Part shown: one piece after another, positions 1 through 9,915 of the stretch
Layout of the letters: every line of letters starts with the position of its first letter
How positions within the stretch are numbered: position 1 is the first letter of the stretch
Origin: Sphingomonas sp. Leaf339
GTDB lineage: Bacteria; Pseudomonadota; Alphaproteobacteria; Sphingomonadales; Sphingomonadaceae
Reading direction: 5' to 3'
Length of the DNA: 64,000 nt
Assembly: GCF_001426195.1 (NCBI RefSeq)
Contig: NZ_LMRS01000001.1
Coordinates: 932,501-996,500 of the forward strand
The notes under the pieces: generated by a model
What the model saw: only the letters and a program-made list of their open reading frames with translations
Databases searched by the model: none
Told to the model about the DNA's origin: nothing
Made by a program: the position numbers and the translations under genes

Positions 1-953
<953 letters not shown>

Positions 954-955
954 CG

Positions 956-1279
956 ATGCGCGCGAGGAAACCGTCGGCTTTTCGTCGGACGCTGCGACGG
1001 GCTGCGGTGCCGGCGGCAGTCCTCGCGGTCATGGCGTTTTTCGGCATCTATGCGGTGCTGGGGCCGAACGGCGTCCTCGCCTATGGCGATTACAAGCGGC
1101 AGCTGATGAAGCGCGAGCGGGACTATGCCACGCTCGACCAGCGGCGACAGGCGTTGAAGAACCGGGTGGCATTGCTGAACCCGGATCATGCCAACCCGGA
1201 CATGGTTGACGAGATGGTCCGCAAGGAACTGAACGTCACCCATCCCGACGAGGTGATCGTCCCGCTCGACCCAAAATGA
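956..1279 (+). CDS. ftsB: FtsB/DivIC-type septum formation initiator
   Basis: Small bitopic cell-division protein of 107 aa. It has a basic N-terminus, one transmembrane segment at about residues 18-38 and a coiled coil at about 45-85 (MKRERDYATLDQRRQALKNRV), ending in the ELNVTHPDEVIV region typical of DivIC/FtsB. Family knowledge: FtsB links FtsL and FtsQ in the divisome. It follows eno after 2 bp and is probably cotranscribed with it; a strong hairpin lies directly after its stop codon. Confidence 0.88.
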   Translation: MRARKPSAFRRTLRRAAVPAAVLAVMAFFGIYAVLGPNGVLAYGDYKRQLMKRERDYATLDQRRQALKNRVALLNPDHANPDMVDEMVRKELNVTHPDEVIVPLDPK

Positions 1280-1284
1280 TGATG

Positions 1285-1318
1285 CGCGCCGGTCGCCTAT
1301 AGGGTGACCGGCGCGTTT
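1285..1318. terminator. Terminator hairpin between convergent ftsB and hydrolase genes
   Basis: Perfect 10-bp inverted repeat (CGCGCCGGTC at 1285-1294, GACCGGCGCG at 1306-1315) with an 11-base loop, then TTT. It starts six bases after the ftsB stop and lies 11 bp before the stop of the convergent hydrolase gene, so it can serve the eno-ftsB transcript and possibly the opposite one. Confidence 0.75.
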
Positions 1319-1325
1319 GATCCGA

Positions 1326-2153
1326 TCATCGGCCCAGGAAGGTCAGCAGATCCTGCGTCAGGCGGTCGCTGTGCGTCACGTTCAGGCCGTGTGGCGCGCC
1401 GTCATATTCCACCAGCTGCGCGTTCGCGATGCCAGCCTTGGCCGCGCGGGCGGAAGCGTCGATCGGCACGGTCTGGTCGCCGGTACCGTGAACGATCAGC
1501 GTCGGCACGCGGAACGAGGCCAGGTCTTGCCGGAAATCGGTGTGGCCGAACGCCTTCGCGCACGCCAGCGTCGGCTTCAGGCCGGCCTGCATCGCCAGAC
1601 TGGTCGACCAATGGACGACATCGTCGCTGACCGGGCTGGAGATGAAGCCTACGCCGTAAAACTGCGGCACGAAGGTGTGGCGGAAGAACTTTGCGCGATC
1701 TTCCTTGATGCCGTCGCCGATCTGATCGAACGTCGATTGCGGCGTCCCGTGCGGATTGTCGTCGGTCTTCAGCATGTACGGCACGACCGATGAAATCAGG
1801 CCGGCGGCGATCACGCCCTGGCCGTCATGGCGGCTCATATAGCGTGCAACCTCGCCGCCACCCATCGAGAAGCCGATGATCGCAGCATCCGAATCGGCCC
1901 CCGTCGCCTTCATCACATCGGCCAGATCGTCGGCGAGCGTGTCATAATCGTAACCCGACCATGGCTGCCCCGACCGTCCGAACCCGCGGCGATCATACGC
2001 GATCGCGCGGAACCCGGCGTCGGCCAGCGCCATCGCCTGCGCGTCCCAACTGTCGGCATTCAGCGGCCAGCCGTGAAGCAGGATGACGGGGCGACCACTG
2101 CCCCAGTCCTTGACGTAAATATCTGTACCGTCGCGGGTTTTTACATAGGGCAT
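1326..2153 (-). CDS. Alpha/beta hydrolase (arylesterase / non-haem chloroperoxidase-like)
   Basis: 275-aa alpha/beta-hydrolase fold protein without a signal peptide. Motifs: oxyanion region LLHGWPLN, nucleophile elbow GFSMGGG (Ser96), acid in HGTGDQTVP (about Asp226) and the catalytic His in APHGLN (about 255). The start MPYVKTRDGTDIYVKDWG is the usual N-terminus of the cofactor-free chloroperoxidase/arylesterase group; the frame stays open far upstream but that part overlaps the divergent gene. It is separated by 123 bp from the DUF885 gene. The natural substrate cannot be read from sequence. Confidence 0.9.
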   Translation of the reverse strand: MPYVKTRDGTDIYVKDWGSGRPVILLHGWPLNADSWDAQAMALADAGFRAIAYDRRGFGRSGQPWSGYDYDTLADDLADVMKATGADSDAAIIGFSMGGGEVARYMSRHDGQGVIAAGLISSVVPYMLKTDDNPHGTPQSTFDQIGDGIKEDRAKFFRHTFVPQFYGVGFISSPVSDDVVHWSTSLAMQAGLKPTLACAKAFGHTDFRQDLASFRVPTLIVHGTGDQTVPIDASARAAKAGIANAQLVEYDGAPHGLNVTHSDRLTQDLLTFLGR

Positions 2154-2276
2154 CGATCGTCTCCAGTCGGGTCGGTCAAGGCGGTGAACGTCCGCCCGCC
2201 GGTGGTCGTTCCTTCGCGCTGGCGTCGATGCGGCGCGCCTGCCAGCATGACGGCACGGGACGAATCGGAGAGACGA

Positions 2277-4007
2277 ATGAGAAAATGGGGGATGGCCGCC
2301 GCCGTCGCGTGGCTGGCGCTGACCGGCGCGGTACCGGCACCGCAAACGGCCATGAAGACCGTAACCACCGCGCCGGCCAGCCGCTGGGGCGGGTTCCGCG
2401 ACGCCTATGTCGAGGAACTGTTCCGGCTCGATCCCGGCTACGCGATCTATCAGGGGCGGCACGATCTCGACGGGCAGGTGCAGGACTGGAGCCCGGCGGG
2501 CCTGAAGCGGCTGGGCGATTTCTATCGCCGGTCGCTGGTCGCGGCACGGGCGATGCCGGTGCGCGGGATGACGGCGCAGGACCGGTTCGAGCGCGACTAT
2601 CTGATCAAGGTTACCGAGGGCCGGCTGTTCTGGTTGGAAGACGCCGACCAGCCCCATCACAATCCGCAATGGTACATGACCGCGGGGCTCGACCCGAACG
2701 TCTATATCGCGCGCAACTATGCCGATGCGACGACGCGGGCGCGGGCGCTGACGAAGTTCTTCCTCGCCGTACCCGCCGCCGCCGCCAATATCCGCGCCAA
2801 TCTGGCGACGCCGATACCGCTCAGTTTCGCCGATTTCGGCGCGGCCGGGTTCAATGGCTTCGCCGATTATTACACCGGCGACGCCGTCCGCGCCTTTGCC
2901 GAGGTGAAGGACGACCGCGTTCAGCGCGATCTGAAGGCGGCGGCCGCCAGCGCATCGGCGGCGATGCGCTCGCTCGGCGGCTGGTTGGAACAGCAACGGC
3001 CCAGCGCCACCAGCGACTTCGCGCTGGGCGCCCCCCGCTTCGCGCGGATGCTGGCGACGACCGAGGGCGTCACGCTGCCGCTGGCGCAGGTAGAGGCGGC
3101 GGGCCGTGCCGATCTGGCGCGCAATCGCGCGGCGTTGGTTGCGGCATGCGCGCAATATGCGCCCGGCACGACGGTGCCGGTCTGCGTGAAGCGGATGAAA
3201 TCGGACAAGCCCGCCGATGGTGCGGTGGCGGAGGCGCGCCGCCAGATACCGCGGCTGCGCGCCTTCGTCGTCGACAATGATCTGGTCACGATCCCGGGAA
3301 CCGAACAGGCGCTCGTCGAGGAAGCGCCGCCCTATATGCGCCAGAACCCGGCATATATCGATCCGCCGGGGCCGTTCGAGCGCAACATCCCGTCGATCTA
3401 TTACATCTCGCCGCCCGATCCCGCGTGGGACAAGGCGACACGCGATGCGTTCGTGCCGGCAAAGGACGATCTGCTGTTCACGTCGGTGCATGAGGTGATG
3501 CCCGGCCATTTCCTGCAATTCCTGCATGCCAACCGGTCGCCGTCGCTCTTCGGCCGGATCTTCGTCGGCTATGCCTATGCGGAAGGGTGGGCGCATTATA
3601 GCGAGGAGATGATGTGGGAGGCGGGCCTGGGGCAGGGCAGTGCACAGGTGCATATCGGCCAGCTGTCGAACGCGCTGCTGCGCGATTGCCGTTTCCTTTC
3701 GGCGATCGGCCTGCACGCGCGCGGGATGACGCAGGAACAGTCGCGCCAGATGTTCGTCGATCAATGCTATCAGGACGAGGGCAACGCCCGCCAGCAATCG
3801 GCGCGCGGGACGTATGATCCCGCCTATCTGAACTACACGATGGGCAAACTGATGATCCGCCGCCTGCGTGCCGACTGGACCGCGACGCATGGTGGCCGGG
3901 GCGGCTGGAAGGCGTTCCACGACCGCTTCCTCAGCTTCGGTGGCCCACCTATCCCGCTGGTCCGACAGGCAATGATGGGGGAGAAGACCGCGCGGGCGGT
4001 GTTTTAA
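2277..4007 (+). CDS. DUF885 family secreted metallohydrolase
   Basis: 576 aa with an N-terminal signal peptide (MRKWGMAAAVAWLALTGAVP, then PAPQTA). A zinc-binding HEVMPGHF motif (HExxxGH, His405) and a downstream EGWAHYSEEMMWEAG segment carry the usual DUF885 metal and catalytic residues. DUF885 proteins are peptidase-like enzymes of mostly unknown substrate; the export signal puts this one in the periplasm. Start chosen at ATG 2277 because GGAG at 2267-2270 precedes it and the signal peptide begins there. Divergent from the chloroperoxidase-like gene. Confidence 0.88.
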   Translation: MRKWGMAAAVAWLALTGAVPAPQTAMKTVTTAPASRWGGFRDAYVEELFRLDPGYAIYQGRHDLDGQVQDWSPAGLKRLGDFYRRSLVAARAMPVRGMTAQDRFERDYLIKVTEGRLFWLEDADQPHHNPQWYMTAGLDPNVYIARNYADATTRARALTKFFLAVPAAAANIRANLATPIPLSFADFGAAGFNGFADYYTGDAVRAFAEVKDDRVQRDLKAAAASASAAMRSLGGWLEQQRPSATSDFALGAPRFARMLATTEGVTLPLAQVEAAGRADLARNRAALVAACAQYAPGTTVPVCVKRMKSDKPADGAVAEARRQIPRLRAFVVDNDLVTIPGTEQALVEEAPPYMRQNPAYIDPPGPFERNIPSIYYISPPDPAWDKATRDAFVPAKDDLLFTSVHEVMPGHFLQFLHANRSPSLFGRIFVGYAYAEGWAHYSEEMMWEAGLGQGSAQVHIGQLSNALLRDCRFLSAIGLHARGMTQEQSRQMFVDQCYQDEGNARQQSARGTYDPAYLNYTMGKLMIRRLRADWTATHGGRGGWKAFHDRFLSFGGPPIPLVRQAMMGEKTARAVF

Positions 4008-4116
4008 CAGAAGTGGCGGGAAGGGGCGGAAAATGCCGCCCCCCGGCTCGCCACGCGGATTGCGATCCCGGTGCGCACCATGCACAAGGCGTGATATTGT
4101 CTCAACGGAGCCGTTC

Positions 4117-6255
4117 ATGCGTGAATTGAAGATGTTGCTGGCCGCGACGATCCTGGCCGGGGGGCTTGCCGGCGCCCCAGCGCTCGCTCAGACCGCCGCG
4201 ATGACCAACGACCCCTATATCTGGCTGGAAGACAAGGACGGCGCCAAGGCGCTGTCATGGGTAGAGGCGGAGAACGCCCGCACGCTGCCACGGCTCCAGA
4301 ACGATCCTCGCTACGCTGCCTTCTATGCAGAGGCATTGGCGATCGCATCGGCCAAGGATCGCATCCCGATGCCGAACCAGCAGTTCGGCCGCATCCTGAA
4401 TTTTTGGCGCGATGCCGATCATCCGCAAGGGCTGTGGCGCTGGACGACCGAAGCCGATTACGCAAAGCCCGCCCCCGCGTGGAAGACGCTGATTGATCTC
4501 GACGCGCTCAGCAAGGCCGAGGGCAAGAAATGGGTGTGGAAGGGCGCCACCTGCCTGCAACCCGAGGAACGCCTGTGTCTGGTCGCCCTCTCGGAAGGTG
4601 GTGAGGATGCGATCAGCTATCGCGAGTTCGACTTGGCTACGGGCCAGTTCGTCGCGAACGGCTTCGCGCTGTCGACTTCGAAACAGGGGGCGACCTGGAT
4701 CGACAAGGACACGCTGCTCGTCAGCCGCGACTGGGGTGCCGGCACGCTGACTGCCTCGTCCTATCCCTTCGTCGTCAAGCTGCTGAAGCGTGGACAACAG
4801 GTCGATCAGGCGGTCGAGGTGTTCCGCGGATCGCCGCAGGACCAGCTCGGCACCTATGCGACGACGCTGATCGACGCGAAGGGCAACCGCGCGGTGGTGA
4901 TCGAGCGGCGCTTGACGTTCTTTGGGGGCGAGAAGTTCGTATGGACGCCCACCGGATCGCCCGCTGGCACGACCCGTAAGCTCGACGTGCCGGCGCGCAC
5001 CTTTCCGGCCGGGATGGTCGATGGCCGGGTGATCTTCGATACCAGCGATCCATGGGGCAACATCGCTGCCGGCTCAGTGGCATGGGTGCCACTGGCCGAG
5101 CTGGAAAGCGGGCAAATGACGCCGTGCGTTCTGTTCGCCCCGACCCCGCGTCAGGCGGTACAGGGCGTGTCGACGGCGAAGGATCGCGTGATACTGACCT
5201 ATATCGACAATGTCCGGGGCCGGATGACCGTGTTCGCGCCGACCGCGACCGGCTGGGCGCCAACGCCGGTGGCCGTGCCGGAGAATATGAGCGTCGGCGT
5301 CGCCAGCACTACCGATCGCGAGAACCGCGCCTTTGTCTCGCTGACCGGCTTCGCGACGCCGACCACGCTCGCCACCATCGATGCGGCGGCCCCGGCCGCC
5401 CCGAAGGTGGTGAAGACGCTGCCTGCGCAGTTCGATGCGACTGGCGTGACGGTGGAACAGTTCGATGCAACCTCGACCGACGGCACCAAGGTGCCGTATT
5501 TCGTCGTGCGACCAAAGGGGGCCAAGCTCGACGGCACGACGCCGACGCTGATGACCGCCTATGGCGGGTTCGAACTGTCGCGCCTGCCGACCTATCTGGG
5601 ATCGACCGGCAAGCTGTGGCTGGAACGCGGCGGTGCCTATGTTCTCGCCAATATCCGTGGCGGTGGCGAGTTCGGGCCGGCGTGGCACGATGCCGGCCGC
5701 AAGACCAAGCGGCAGGTGATCTACGACGATTTCGCCGCGGTGGCGAAGGATCTGTTCGCGCGCCGGGTGACGAGTGCGAAGAAGCTCGGCATTTATGGCG
5801 GATCGAACGGTGGCCTGTTGATGGGCGTGGAATTCAACCAGCATCCCGATCTGTGGAACGCGGTCGCGATCCAGGTGCCGCTGCTCGACATGATCCGGTA
5901 CGAAAAGATTGCGGCGGGTGCGTCGTGGGTCGACGAATATGGCTCGGTCGACAATCCGGCGGAGCGCGCCTTTCTGGAAAAGATATCGCCCTATGCGAAT
6001 ATCAAGAAGGGCGGTGCTTATCCGGAGCCATATATCTGGACGACCACCAAGGACGACCGCGTCGGGCCACAGCACGCGCGCAAGTTCGCGGCACGCTTGA
6101 AGGAATATGGTCTTCCCTATCTATTCTATGAGGATACGGCGGGCGGGCATTCGGGTGATGCCGACATCGCGCAGGGTGCACGGTTACAGGCCTTGCAGAT
6201 GACCTATTTCGCGCAGAAGCTGATCGGACCAGCCGGGGGGACGGCCGCGCGGTAG
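4117..6255 (+). CDS. Prolyl oligopeptidase family (S9) serine peptidase, secreted
   Basis: 712 aa. The signal peptide ends at ALAQTAAMTNDP. The N-terminal beta-propeller region is followed by the catalytic domain from about residue 460, with nucleophile YGGSNGG (Ser563), the acid in TTKDDRVGP (about 646) and the His in AGGHSGDAD (about 678). S9A enzymes cut small proline-containing peptides. The start MRELKMLLAATILAG gives a signal sequence. It lies 109 bp after the DUF885 gene, so two exported peptidase-like enzymes sit side by side and may share a peptide-scavenging role (inference). Confidence 0.93.
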   Translation: MRELKMLLAATILAGGLAGAPALAQTAAMTNDPYIWLEDKDGAKALSWVEAENARTLPRLQNDPRYAAFYAEALAIASAKDRIPMPNQQFGRILNFWRDADHPQGLWRWTTEADYAKPAPAWKTLIDLDALSKAEGKKWVWKGATCLQPEERLCLVALSEGGEDAISYREFDLATGQFVANGFALSTSKQGATWIDKDTLLVSRDWGAGTLTASSYPFVVKLLKRGQQVDQAVEVFRGSPQDQLGTYATTLIDAKGNRAVVIERRLTFFGGEKFVWTPTGSPAGTTRKLDVPARTFPAGMVDGRVIFDTSDPWGNIAAGSVAWVPLAELESGQMTPCVLFAPTPRQAVQGVSTAKDRVILTYIDNVRGRMTVFAPTATGWAPTPVAVPENMSVGVASTTDRENRAFVSLTGFATPTTLATIDAAAPAAPKVVKTLPAQFDATGVTVEQFDATSTDGTKVPYFVVRPKGAKLDGTTPTLMTAYGGFELSRLPTYLGSTGKLWLERGGAYVLANIRGGGEFGPAWHDAGRKTKRQVIYDDFAAVAKDLFARRVTSAKKLGIYGGSNGGLLMGVEFNQHPDLWNAVAIQVPLLDMIRYEKIAAGASWVDEYGSVDNPAERAFLEKISPYANIKKGGAYPEPYIWTTTKDDRVGPQHARKFAARLKEYGLPYLFYEDTAGGHSGDADIAQGARLQALQMTYFAQKLIGPAGGTAAR

Positions 6256-6357
6256 AATTTCCACCGCGATCCTGCCTGCGATTGCGTGCCGCGATGAAAC
6301 GATGCGTTCGCGACATCGTTATTGCTGCAACGCAGCGATAGGAGCAAAGGGAGCGGG

Positions 6358-6708
6358 ATGAACGATATGAGCTCTGCCATCGAACGTCCCGCTGCCTCGC
6401 CGCCGCCCTCGCCGGCCGTGATCTTCGAGGCGATCGTCAAGCAACTGGCGGTCGCCGCGACATACAACCGTGGCGAAGTGACGCTGGCTCCCCACGCGAT
6501 CTACACCCGGCACGACGAGATTTACGTCGATGCCACGACGCTGGAGCGCGACGGCAAGCCGCCCAAGGAAGAGAAAATGGGCTCGTTCAAGCTGGCTGGC
6601 CTCGGCGCGCTGCGCATCACGCCGCGCCGTTTCTCGGCAAGCGCGCTGCACAATCCGGGCGACCCACGTTACGACGGCACCGTGTTGATGGCGATCGAGC
6701 CGAACTGA
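6358..6708 (+). CDS. Hypothetical protein, 116 aa
   Basis: Begins with a Pro/Ala/Ser-rich tail (IERPAASPPPSPAV) followed by a compact domain (FEAIVKQLAVAATYNRGEVTLAPHAIYTRHDEIYVDATTLERD) with alternating hydrophobic strands. No signal peptide or membrane segment is visible. GGGAG precedes the ATG at 6358. No family function recognised; similar short proteins are common in sphingomonads (recollection, not checked). Codon usage matches its neighbours, so it is probably a real resident gene. Confidence 0.7.
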   Translation: MNDMSSAIERPAASPPPSPAVIFEAIVKQLAVAATYNRGEVTLAPHAIYTRHDEIYVDATTLERDGKPPKEEKMGSFKLAGLGALRITPRRFSASALHNPGDPRYDGTVLMAIEPN

Positions 6709-6778
6709 TTCGCGTCTGGGTGACGGAAAAACTACACGGGTCGTTGCCGCCTGCCGGTCGCCCTCCTAGGGTGGTGAC

Positions 6779-7999
6779 ATGGTCGACCCGGACACCCATC
6801 TTACTTCCGATATGCCCGGCGACTCCCTGTTGGGCGTGCCCGTGGGGGTCGCCGCAGAGGAAGCGGTGCGGATCGCCATGCGTCGTGATCGGCTGCTCGC
6901 ATCGCTGACGCTGACGGCGGGTGCCGGACTAGCGCTGGCCTTGCCCTTCGCCTTGAAGGCGGGGTCGGAATTCTTCCTGCCGCTGACGATCTCGCTGGTG
7001 ATCTCGGTTGCACTGATCCCCGTGCTGGAATGGCTGGAGCGGCGGCGGGTGCCGTCACCGCTGGCGGCCCTACTATGCCTGCTGACGTTCCTGCTCGCCG
7101 CCAATATCGCGCTGGCGGCGATCATCGTCCCCGCGGCCGATTTCTTCCGCCTGTTGCCGACACGGCTCGATCGCATCCAGGATAATCTGGCGCCGCTATT
7201 CGACCTGTATTCCAACCTCGAAACCTATGTGAACAAGACGCTGCGGCAGGTGGCGACGACGCCGATCCGCCAGCCACGGACCGCGGCGGTGGCAGCGCCG
7301 GGATCGATCCTCGAACTGGCAGCTACCTCGGCACCGGCAGTGATCGTGCAGGTTCTGTTCGGCATACTGATCGTGTTCTTCTTCCTGTCCGGCTGGACAC
7401 GCATGCGCCAGCGGACGATCACCGGCCGCACCAGTTTCGACGGCGCGATGGCGACCGCCCGCGTCATCCAGGACGTCGTGGACGACGTGTCCGCCTATCT
7501 CGGCACAATTACCGCGATCAACGTGGTGCTGGGCATCGTAACCGGCGTGGCGCTGTGGGCGATCGGCATGCCCTATCCGGCGATGTGGGGCGGGATCGTC
7601 GCGCTGCTTAACTACATCCCCTATTTTGGGCCGGTGATCGGCGCGTTCCTACTGGCGCTGGGCGGGTTGATGACCTTTTCCGACATCTGGATGGCGATGC
7701 TGCCGCCGGCGATGATGTACGGGCTGCACCTGATCGAGGCGAATGCGATCACGCCGTTCATTGTCGGCCATCGTCTCACGATCAGTCCGCTGCTCATCCT
7801 CATCTCGCTCAGTTTCTGGGGGTGGGTGTGGGGGACGCTCGGCGCGCTGCTGGCAGTGCCGCTGCTCATCATCATCCAGACCGTGCTGGGAGCGGCGGGC
7901 AGGCCCGATATCGCCGGTTTCCTGTTCGAACACGGCACGCTCGTCCAGCAACAGCGTGGGAGGAAGCGGCCGTCGGCCGATCCATCGACGGCTTCTTAA
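6779..7999 (+). CDS. AI-2E family transporter (PerM/YdiK-like membrane protein)
   Basis: 406-aa polytopic membrane protein with about eight hydrophobic segments in the arrangement of the AI-2E (UPF0118) family: two early helices, a charged periplasmic stretch (DRIQDNLAPLFDLYSNLETYVNK), then VLFGILIVFFFLSG and a C-terminal block with GIVALLNYIPYFGPVIGA, the family signature. Members include exporters and Na+/H+ antiporter-like proteins; the substrate here is unknown. It is followed by the tRNA-Asp pair. Confidence 0.88.
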   Translation: MVDPDTHLTSDMPGDSLLGVPVGVAAEEAVRIAMRRDRLLASLTLTAGAGLALALPFALKAGSEFFLPLTISLVISVALIPVLEWLERRRVPSPLAALLCLLTFLLAANIALAAIIVPAADFFRLLPTRLDRIQDNLAPLFDLYSNLETYVNKTLRQVATTPIRQPRTAAVAAPGSILELAATSAPAVIVQVLFGILIVFFFLSGWTRMRQRTITGRTSFDGAMATARVIQDVVDDVSAYLGTITAINVVLGIVTGVALWAIGMPYPAMWGGIVALLNYIPYFGPVIGAFLLALGGLMTFSDIWMAMLPPAMMYGLHLIEANAITPFIVGHRLTISPLLILISLSFWGWVWGTLGALLAVPLLIIIQTVLGAAGRPDIAGFLFEHGTLVQQQRGRKRPSADPSTAS

Positions 8000-8055
8000 A
8001 AAAGGGTCGTTGACAGGCAGGGGGGGCTCGCCTAGTTGGCCGGCCTCGCTTCCAA

Positions 8056-8132
<77 letters not shown>

Positions 8133-8210
8133 TCCCCTGACACGGGATGGAGCAAATCATGGCAAGCCGACGTCCATTACGGATCGCGATACCGCGGTCC
8201 ATTAGGTTCT

Positions 8211-8281
<71 letters not shown>

Positions 8282-8287
<6 letters not shown>

Positions 8288-8320
8288 TCCCTTTCAGTGG
8301 ATGGCGCTTACCCTAAAAAT
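8282..8320 (+). terminator. Terminator after the tRNA-Asp pair
   Basis: Perfect 9-bp stem GCGCCATCC (8282-8290) / GGATGGCGC (8299-8307) with an 8-base loop, followed by an A/T-rich run (CCTAAAAATTTT). The stem starts inside the 3' end of tRNA-Asp copy 2, as is common for tRNA terminators. Confidence 0.6.
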
Positions 8321-8321
8321 T

Positions 8322-8528
8322 TTAGCGCCAGCGCCCCGTTTCCATCCACGACAGCAATGGCCGCATCGGCGTGATCCACACGATGCCCGTCACCAGATAG
8401 AACATCGCCTGCACCGCCCAGTGCAAGCCACCCACCAAATCCGACATACTGGCGACCATCACCGCCCAGATCGTGATGAGCGCGAGGATGGCGAGAACGC
8501 CTGCGGGTTTGCGCCAACTAGGGGTCAT
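8322..8528 (-). CDS. DUF2842 family small membrane protein
   Basis: 68 aa. MTPSWRKPAGVLAIL opens a first transmembrane helix and a second hydrophobic segment (HWAVQAMFYLVTGIVWITP) ends in the family-typical WxxPMRPLLSWM. Starts at ATG 8528, which overlaps the fau stop (ATGA), so it is translationally coupled to fau. Function unknown; widespread in alphaproteobacteria. Confidence 0.82.
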   Translation of the reverse strand: MTPSWRKPAGVLAILALITIWAVMVASMSDLVGGLHWAVQAMFYLVTGIVWITPMRPLLSWMETGRWR

Positions 8529-9052
8529 GGAACGATCCATTCCTGTTCGGTGAGGATTGCGTGGAGCGGAACGTCCCACGGATCGGGTGTGAGCGACGGT
8601 ACTTCCTGCGCCGCATGAGCGATGCCAATCCGCCATGCCGCCGGATACGCGGCAAACGCACGGTCATAGTGTCCGGCCCCCTGACCCAGTCGATTGCCCC
8701 GTCGGTCGAATCCGACCAGCGGCGTCAGGATGATATCGGGCGCCAGTTCCGCCGCACCGGCATCTGGCTGGCGCAACCCGAACGGACCATCGACCAGCGC
8801 ACGACGCGCATCGAGGAAACGGATCGGCGTCGGCCGGTCCACCACATGCGGCAGGGCGAGGCGGCAGCCGGCATCGGCCGCGACCCGATCGAGGGGAGCG
8901 GGATCGGCCTCGCCACCCATCGCGATATAGGATGCCACGATCAGGCCGGGCGACAGCCGCGCGGCAAATGCGTCCGGCACGACCATCGACGCGGGCGGTG
9001 CGGCGTCGCGAATGGCCCGCAGCCGGGCGCGGAGGGCGCGTTTGCCCATCAT
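8525..9052 (-). CDS. fau: 5-formyltetrahydrofolate cyclo-ligase
   Basis: 175 aa. Converts 5-formyl-THF to 5,10-methenyl-THF (folate one-carbon metabolism). The family signature is seen in the C-terminal half: GFDRRGNRLGQGAGHYDRAF (phosphate loop and active site), with an N-terminal KRALRARLRAIRD helix. It sits in the conserved zapA - 6S RNA - fau order, which supports the call; the gene is also known as ygfA. Confidence 0.93.
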   Translation of the reverse strand: MMGKRALRARLRAIRDAAPPASMVVPDAFAARLSPGLIVASYIAMGGEADPAPLDRVAADAGCRLALPHVVDRPTPIRFLDARRALVDGPFGLRQPDAGAAELAPDIILTPLVGFDRRGNRLGQGAGHYDRAFAAYPAAWRIGIAHAAQEVPSLTPDPWDVPLHAILTEQEWIVP

Positions 9053-9059
9053 GAAGGGC

Positions 9060-9229
9060 GGGTGGCGGGACCGCCGTGGCCGTGTGCCGGGTTATCCACT
9101 GACGCACGGTACGTCAGGTGGGGACCATATACGTCGGACCAGGGTCCGGGCAGGGACAGCCCCCTTTGGATGATGAATAGCCTCAGGGATAATAAAGGCT
9201 CGTACCGGGCAGAACCCGCCGACACCCAT
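9060..9229 (-). ncRNA. ssrS: 6S RNA
   Basis: The space between zapA and fau is the conserved place of 6S RNA in proteobacteria. Read on the minus strand, the segment starts with GGGTGTCGGCGGG and ends with CCCGCCACCC, which pair to close a long stem of about 170 nt, with interior bulges between. 6S RNA mimics an open promoter and sequesters the housekeeping RNA polymerase in stationary phase (family knowledge). Ends are set by the closing stem and may be off by 5-10 nt. No start codon with Shine-Dalgarno gives a credible protein here. Confidence 0.8.
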
Positions 9230-9535
9230 CTAGGACGTCGGAGGCGCTTGCTCAAGAGCATCCGCCAATCCTTCCAGACGATCGGCGATCCGCTGCAACG
9301 CCGACTCGCTGACGGCCGCACCCTCGGGCGGGCGCTTCTCCACCTCGTCCAGCGCATCGGCCAGCATCAGCGCGACGAACAGCATCGCGCGTTCGGGTTG
9401 CCCGCCCGACGCACGGTCGGCTGCGCCCCAGCGATCATCGAGCATCCGGCCGAGCATCTGGACGCGTGCTTCCTCGCCCGCGCGACAGGCGACGGCATGG
9501 GGGCGGCCGCCGATCTGGATCGTGACATTGGGCAT
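9230..9535 (-). CDS. zapA: Cell division protein ZapA
   Basis: 101 aa. The N-terminus MPNVTIQIGGRPHAVACRAGEE is the ZapA fold; a C-terminal coiled coil (ESALQRIADRLEGLADALEQ) follows the LFVALMLADALDEVE helix. ZapA crosslinks FtsZ filaments at the division ring. Overlaps the upstream 64-aa gene by ATGA and is followed directly by 6S RNA. Confidence 0.92.
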   Translation of the reverse strand: MPNVTIQIGGRPHAVACRAGEEARVQMLGRMLDDRWGAADRASGGQPERAMLFVALMLADALDEVEKRPPEGAAVSESALQRIADRLEGLADALEQAPPTS

Positions 9536-9729
9536 CAGCGCGTGCTGCCCCGCGCGATCACATCGTCGAGCGCGGCGACCGCCTCGGCCATGCGGGCCTT
9601 CAACGCGGCGTGGCGGCGGGCGAGGGCGTCGCCGCTTTCAGAACGCGCGGCGATCGACGCCTCGATGCGCGCGATCGCCCGGTCGATGCGCTCCACCGCC
9701 GGTGCGACCTGTGGGGGTGTTTCGGTCAT
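9535..9729 (-). CDS. Small coiled-coil protein upstream of zapA
   Basis: 64 aa, almost entirely helical and charged (VERIDRAIARIEASIAARSE ... LARRHAALKARMAEAVAALDDVI), with no membrane segment. Its stop overlaps the zapA start (ATGA), so the two are translationally coupled. Its position and coiled coil suggest a divisome-linked role (inference); no named family recognised. Confidence 0.75.
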   Translation of the reverse strand: MTETPPQVAPAVERIDRAIARIEASIAARSESGDALARRHAALKARMAEAVAALDDVIARGSTR

Positions 9730-9915
9730 CGGGCGGGATTAGGCGGATGGGACCGTTACGGCAACGGCTGTGATCGGCGATCTGCGCCGGCCCGGCTTTG
9801 GCCTGCGACGTCCCAGATATTGGATGCTGACGGTTGACAGGAACGCCGCCGCCCCCGCAAAGGCCGCTGCGTCCCGGCCCCGGCATCCGCGGCCGCCCCT
9901 GATGGAGTGCCATAC

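Noticed and set aside
2154..4118. Upstream extension of the hydrolase frame to 930 aa
   Set aside because: Runs antisense through the DUF885 gene; the hydrolase family starts at MPYVKTRDG.
9049..9357. 102-aa minus-strand frame covering the 6S RNA region and part of zapA
   Set aside because: Overlaps zapA in another frame, and the segment folds as 6S RNA.
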